A DNA stretch of 8,812 nucleotides from Pseudomonadota bacterium (GTDB taxonomy: Bacteria; Pseudomonadota; Zetaproteobacteria; Mariprofundales; Mariprofundaceae), in contig NVTQ01000026.1 of assembly GCA_002401635.1 (NCBI GenBank), positions 5,305 to 14,116 of the forward strand. The letters run 5' to 3'. Shown piece after piece: positions 5,170 to 8,812 of this stretch (positions are counted from its first letter, which is position 1; every line of letters begins with the position of its first letter). The position numbers and the translations under genes were made by a program. The notes below the pieces were generated by a model, which was not told the DNA's origin, ran no database searches, and was given only the letters and a program-made list of their open reading frames with translations.

Positions 5170-6564
5170 GTGAAACAAACTGCTTATATGTTGCTAGTGG
5201 ATGATGAAGAAGATCTCCGCATGACACTTCAGGAGACACTGGAAGATGCAAATTACCATGTGACAACAGCAGCCAATGCTATGCGTGCGCGCGAGGCGAT
5301 GAGTCAGGGGAAATATGATGTTGCGGTGCTCGACATTCGCTTGCCCGATGGCAGTGGCATTGATTTATTGCAAGAGTTTCATGCTGCGGATCCCGATATG
5401 GGGATTATTTTGATGACAGGCTACTCTGAAGTGAATACGGCAGTTGAGGCTGTTCGTTTGGGAGCCGATGACTTTCTAAAGAAACCATTTGATTTGGGCG
5501 AATTGCTGTTGCGCATTGAAGAGCTGATGAAAAAACGCCAGCTCAAACAAGAACACCAAACCTTAAAAAAGAAGGTAGCAGCAGATAGTAGCACTGAATT
5601 ATTAATGGGGCAGTGTGCATCGATTTGTAAAATTCGTGAAACAGCTAGGTTGCTGGGAGATTCGGATAGTACGGTATTGATTACGGGTGAGTCTGGTACG
5701 GGCAAAGAAGTGCTGGCGAATTTGCTGCACGCGTCAGGGGATCGTTCTGGTAAACCATTTGTGTCGATTAACTGTGGGGCAATTCCTGAAGAACTGCTGG
5801 AATCGGAGCTTTTTGGGCATGTGAAAGGCGCTTTCACGGGTGCAGTACGGGCGCGAGCTGGTCGTTTTGAAGTTGCCAATGGCGGCACGATATTTCTTGA
5901 TGAAATTGGCGATATGAGTGCCAAGTTGCAAGTAAAGTTGCTGCGTGTTTTACAAGAGCGTTGTTTTGAACCTGTAGGCAGCCATCAAAGTATGCATGTT
6001 GATGTGCGTGTGGTGGCAGCAACACATCGGGATTTGGAGCAAGAAATTGAGGCAGGGCGTTTTCGCGAGGATTTATTTTACCGCTTGAATGTCATTCCTT
6101 TACAGCTGCCTGCACTGCGTGAGCGAGGTGAAGATTCGCTGTTGTTGGCAGAGCATTTTATGGCGTTATTCAATGCTAAAAAGAAGACATCAATTCGAGG
6201 CTTTGATGAGGTTGCCAAGAAAGCATTTTTGCATTACAGATGGCCTGGCAATGTGCGTGAATTACAGAATCTTATTGAACGCATTGCGACCTTAAAACGC
6301 GAAGGTGAAGTGACACTGGATGATTTACCATCACGTATGCTGAATGAAGGGCAGCGTGCCATGCAAGGCTTCCGCATTGATATTGCAGAGCATGATAATT
6401 TGGATTTTAAGGGAATTGTGGATGAGTTTGAAAGTCACTTAATTCTTTCAGCGTTAAAGCGCTGTGATTGGAATAAAAATCAGGCCGCCAAATTTTTGTC
6501 GATGAATCGCACAACGCTGGTTGAAAAAATCAAAAAGAAAGGCTTGGTTGCCGCAGTCGAATAG
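5170..6564 (+). CDS. Sigma-54-dependent response regulator (NtrC class)
   Basis: A complete 464-residue bacterial enhancer-binding protein with three domains. The receiver (about 5-120) has Asp11, Asp12, phosphoacceptor Asp55 in VLDIRLPDGSG, Thr83 and Lys105. The AAA+ domain (about 143-385) has Walker A GESGTGKE at 173-180, the sigma-54 contact loop GAFTGA at 220-225, Walker B IFLDEIGD at 241-248, the FREDLFYRL arginine region and WPGNVREL at 358-365. A Fis-type helix-turn-helix occupies 428-456. All motifs needed to remodel sigma-54 polymerase are intact. The start is GTG at 5170, with GGGGAG about 8 bases upstream; its promoter is at 5079-5106. No histidine kinase lies in the window: upstream is the divergent YihY gene and downstream a TPR gene. 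NtrC, NtrX and FlrC share this plan, so the signal and regulon are not named. A sigma-54-like site 139 bases after its stop makes the TPR gene a candidate target. Confidence 0.95.
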   Translation: MKQTAYMLLVDDEEDLRMTLQETLEDANYHVTTAANAMRAREAMSQGKYDVAVLDIRLPDGSGIDLLQEFHAADPDMGIILMTGYSEVNTAVEAVRLGADDFLKKPFDLGELLLRIEELMKKRQLKQEHQTLKKKVAADSSTELLMGQCASICKIRETARLLGDSDSTVLITGESGTGKEVLANLLHASGDRSGKPFVSINCGAIPEELLESELFGHVKGAFTGAVRARAGRFEVANGGTIFLDEIGDMSAKLQVKLLRVLQERCFEPVGSHQSMHVDVRVVAATHRDLEQEIEAGRFREDLFYRLNVIPLQLPALRERGEDSLLLAEHFMALFNAKKKTSIRGFDEVAKKAFLHYRWPGNVRELQNLIERIATLKREGEVTLDDLPSRMLNEGQRAMQGFRIDIAEHDNLDFKGIVDEFESHLILSALKRCDWNKNQAAKFLSMNRTTLVEKIKKKGLVAAVE

Positions 6565-6702
6565 CATGTGAAATGCTTGGTTGGCTTATAAAAAAAACAA
6601 GCACAAAAACCTTTTGTTATCGTAGTTAGATGGTTGGAATCCAGCGTTAGAAATATGTGTTGGCATTTGGGTTTATAAATAAAAAACGGATAAGATTTTT
6701 TT

Positions 6703-6717
6703 CGGCATGAATTTTGC
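6703..6717 (+). promoter_or_regulatory. Candidate sigma-54 (-24/-12) promoter before the TPR gene
   Basis: CGGCAT-GAATT-TTGC matches TGGCAC-N5-TTGC with two mismatches and keeps both invariant pairs, GG at 6704-6705 and GC at 6716-6717, at correct spacing. The predicted start, about 12 bases on, falls at about 6729, directly before the ATG at 6730, so the message would be almost leaderless. A weak sigma-70 alternative is TTGGGT (6667-6672) with TAAGAT (6691-6696), 18 bases apart. I see no other signal in 6565-6700. Confidence 0.45.
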
Positions 6718-6729
6718 GTTGTCGGCACT

Positions 6730-8703
6730 ATGTTGTCTAAATATGTTATTTTGTTGTTGTGTTACGCTTGTTTGCTGCCTCAAATGCTGATGGCGAACGA
6801 ACGGGTGGATGGTATTCGCGTTTTTTTGAATAATGGTAGCCCTGAGCAGTCGATTCGCATGTCTCAAGCCCTGCTCGCCAATGAAATACTGGAAGATAAA
6901 GAACGTTTTGAATTGTTATCCTTGATTGCGGATGCGCAAGAAATGCGTTCGCGCGGTGGCTACTATGATAATATCTCACCTGCTGTAAATGCACTTAAAA
7001 CCTTAAAAAAAGAATTTCCTGACCGTATGAATGCGCCAGAATTAGCGTGGCGTTTGGCTTGGCTGCATTGGAAGCATGGTGATGAAAAAATAGCCTTGAC
7101 GTATGCACGTGAATTGCGCTCTGATTATCCAGGGCATGATGAGGCAGTGCAAGCCGCGATGTTGATGGCGCGTATTTATATTGGGCAGCGAAAGTGGAAT
7201 GAGGCACGATCTAGCCTCATTCACTATGGTTTGGGCGTAGCATTGGATAGTCGAGAAGAAGCGCTTACCAAAGCATGGTTAGCTGTGGTTGATATGGCTG
7301 AAGGGCGTAATGAGATAGCCTTAAAACAATTGGATGGAGCCTTCAAGAAGTATCCTGGTGTCGTAAGAAAGGATGAGCATCTTTGGTTTACATATATTCA
7401 AGTATTACATATCGCGAAAAGAGATAAAGAGGCAATACAGCAGGCGAATGGTTTGTTAAATGACTACCTAAGCGGGGACTACATTGCGCGGGTGCGCTTG
7501 TTGCGTGCGGATTTATGGTTGTTGTATGGTGTAAAACCATTGGATCGTATTGAGCGTGAGTATGATGCTTTGGCTGAGAAAGAAGCAGGGAAAAATCTTG
7601 GGAAACAAGCTTTTATGCGTAAGCTGATGCTTGCACACCAGAATACGCAGGATTATCACACGTTGAAGCCTGTTATTATTGCGTTGAAAGGTTTAGCGAG
7701 TCGAAATCAATTATCATCTATTGAGAATGAGTCGCAATTGTATTTGGCTCGTTTGTGGCAGCGCCTAAATCATAGCGACCCCAAGCGTAGCCCGAAACGT
7801 ATTGATATGGTGTCATTGGAGCTTTTTTCTCATGTCGCACATTCTGAAATAAAAGATTATCGCGCCGCAGCCTTGGATGAGGGCATAGCTTTTTTTGAAC
7901 AAAAGCTACAGGAACTTCTGAATGCTGAAAAATGGGTTGGGGTGGTTGCAATTTGGGAGCGTTTTCCTGGTTTTCGTCGAAATAGTCTGGATGTCGCCAG
8001 TCTACAGTTGGGTGTGGCACACGCCTTACGCATGTTGATGGCTTATGAGCAGTCTGACGTGTTACTTGGTAAACTATATAAGCGTGCCAATGGCAGTGTA
8101 TGGGGACAGAAGGTGATGTTGGAGCGCGCGCGTTTGTGGCTGGATCGTGGTGATATAGCAGGTGTTGGACGGGTGTTGGCTTGGTTGGATGAGCATGAGT
8201 TTACGCTATACAGACCTGAGATGCTTTTGTTGGTTGCGCGGATGCAGTTACAAGCTAAAAAACCAACAGCAGCCTCACAAAGTATTATTGGTATAGCTGT
8301 GGAGGATATTGCCATAGAAGAGCGTTTAACCTACTGGAAAGTGCGGGCTGGTATCGCTGAAAAATTAAAGCATTGGCATATGGCAGCACGGGCTTGGCAA
8401 GAATATGGTTTAATGTCAGGGGCAGATGCTGCAAGGGCTCTTATTGAACAAGCAAATAACGTGTTCAAAGCTAAAGATTATCAAAAGGCAGAGGGTCTAT
8501 ATGCACAGGTTGATGAAAAAAGTCGTGATGCGGCTTGGTTATATCATTATAGCATCTGCCAGTTGAAAACAGGCAAACATAAACAAGCGTTAGAGAGTTT
8601 AGATCAGCTAAGCCAAGATAGCAGTGCGGGTATTTATGCCTCGTTGGCGAAACTTGCCGTGGTTGATAAAAAAGCCAAAACATTATTGAAGGAGTATCCA
8701 TGA
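6730..8703 (+). CDS. Exported TPR-repeat protein of unknown function
   Basis: A 657-residue protein with a likely signal peptide: Lys4, a hydrophobic core at 5-17, and a possible cut after Ala22 (LMA-NE). This would place it in the periplasm. The rest is almost all helix pairs of tetratricopeptide type, clearest at about 104-135 and 139-210 (LAWLHWKHGDEKIALTYARELRSDYPG and WNEARSSL) and in the last 90 residues (NVFKAKDYQKAEGLYAQVDEK and YSICQLKTGKHKQALESLDQL). No enzymatic motif is visible, so a scaffold or assembly role is the reasonable guess. Cys11 and Cys14 do not make a convincing lipobox. The ATG at 6730 has no Shine-Dalgarno; a TGA at 6709 closes the frame upstream. It follows the sigma-54 activator by 165 bases and overlaps the next gene by ATGA. 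I do not recognise the specific family. Confidence 0.8.
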   Translation: MLSKYVILLLCYACLLPQMLMANERVDGIRVFLNNGSPEQSIRMSQALLANEILEDKERFELLSLIADAQEMRSRGGYYDNISPAVNALKTLKKEFPDRMNAPELAWRLAWLHWKHGDEKIALTYARELRSDYPGHDEAVQAAMLMARIYIGQRKWNEARSSLIHYGLGVALDSREEALTKAWLAVVDMAEGRNEIALKQLDGAFKKYPGVVRKDEHLWFTYIQVLHIAKRDKEAIQQANGLLNDYLSGDYIARVRLLRADLWLLYGVKPLDRIEREYDALAEKEAGKNLGKQAFMRKLMLAHQNTQDYHTLKPVIIALKGLASRNQLSSIENESQLYLARLWQRLNHSDPKRSPKRIDMVSLELFSHVAHSEIKDYRAAALDEGIAFFEQKLQELLNAEKWVGVVAIWERFPGFRRNSLDVASLQLGVAHALRMLMAYEQSDVLLGKLYKRANGSVWGQKVMLERARLWLDRGDIAGVGRVLAWLDEHEFTLYRPEMLLLVARMQLQAKKPTAASQSIIGIAVEDIAIEERLTYWKVRAGIAEKLKHWHMAARAWQEYGLMSGADAARALIEQANNVFKAKDYQKAEGLYAQVDEKSRDAAWLYHYSICQLKTGKHKQALESLDQLSQDSSAGIYASLAKLAVVDKKAKTLLKEYP

Positions 8704-8812
8704 CTGCAAGTGCGCCTATTTATTTGCTGGGTTTTCCAGAGTTGGTTGAAGCTGATGTGCGTGTCCAGCTGGGGCGTATGTTGCCTGACACCCCCGTAAC
8801 AGCGTATGCAGA
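8700..8812 (+). CDS. Unidentified gene, 5' end only
   Basis: The ATG at 8700-8702 overlaps the TPR stop as ATGA. AAGGAG at 8689-8694 lies 5 bases before it, so it is a real, translationally coupled start. The 37 visible codons read MTASAPIYLLGFPELVEADV, then RVQLGRMLPDTPVTAYA, and run off the window. The beginning, a beta-strand-like YLLGF followed by a helix with Glu and Asp, could be the start of a receiver-like or other alpha/beta domain. Too little is present to assign a family. It is probably in the TPR operon. Confidence 0.75.
   Translation, partial: MTASAPIYLLGFPELVEADVRVQLGRMLPDTPVTAYA

Noticed and set aside
5421..5924. 167-codon antisense frame within the regulator gene
   Set aside because: It is a low-complexity Ser-rich mirror of the AAA+ coding sequence, with no start signal.
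6565..6600. Possible terminator after the regulator (GCAT-GTGAA-ATGC, then GCTTG/CAAGC around an A-run)
   Set aside because: Stems of 4-5 pairs, a long loop and no T-run on the coding strand; too weak to call.
6661..6675. Second sigma-54-like match (TGGCAT then GTTTA)
   Set aside because: The invariant -12 GC is replaced by TA, so only the -24 half fits.

Overview
The window looks like a chromosomal segment of a Gram-negative proteobacterium. The evidence is a proteobacterial tatA-tatB-tatC order, a TatC whose C-terminal half closely resembles the gammaproteobacterial type, an NtrC-class sigma-54 activator and a TPR protein with an export signal. The protein sequences point to a gamma-like or zeta-like lineage, but nothing here fixes the genus. 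There are no rRNA or tRNA genes, no CRISPR array and no intact transposase.

Layout. Positions 1-545 are accessory debris: a GIY-YIG nuclease reading frame broken by an in-frame TAG, flanked by inverted copies of a short repeat, then a 139-bp MITE-like element (403-541) with perfect inverted ends and a 5-bp flanking direct repeat. That element abuts the stop codon of a minus-strand VOC/glyoxalase-fold gene (546-908), which starts at TTG. Divergent from it runs a tight tatABC operon (1015-2228) for the twin-arginine translocase. TatC ends in a 4-bp convergent overlap with a minus-strand two-gene unit: an M24 Xaa-Pro-type peptidase (2225-3370), preceded by a YihY/BrkB membrane protein (3396-4739). 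The YihY gene has a perfect Shine-Dalgarno sequence inside its conventional reading frame, which suggests a rare ATT start.

The 430-bp gap 4740-5169 holds a second, 168-bp MITE-like element with perfect 20-bp inverted ends. After it comes a good sigma-70-type promoter whose -10 hexamer lies in the spacer of a perfect 6+6 dyad. This promoter drives a complete sigma-54-dependent response regulator (5170-6564). Its likely target may be next door: a sigma-54-like -24/-12 site lies just before the 657-residue exported TPR protein (6730-8703). That protein is translationally coupled by an ATGA overlap to an unidentified gene cut by the window end.

Together: tatABC exports folded proteins. The peptidase/YihY pair is a separate housekeeping-like unit. 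The regulator plus TPR gene plus downstream gene may be a local regulatory circuit, but this is inference. I see no clearly new system. The best leads are the putative ATT start, the candidate sigma-54 site next to an activator gene, and the GIY-YIG/inverted-repeat unit.
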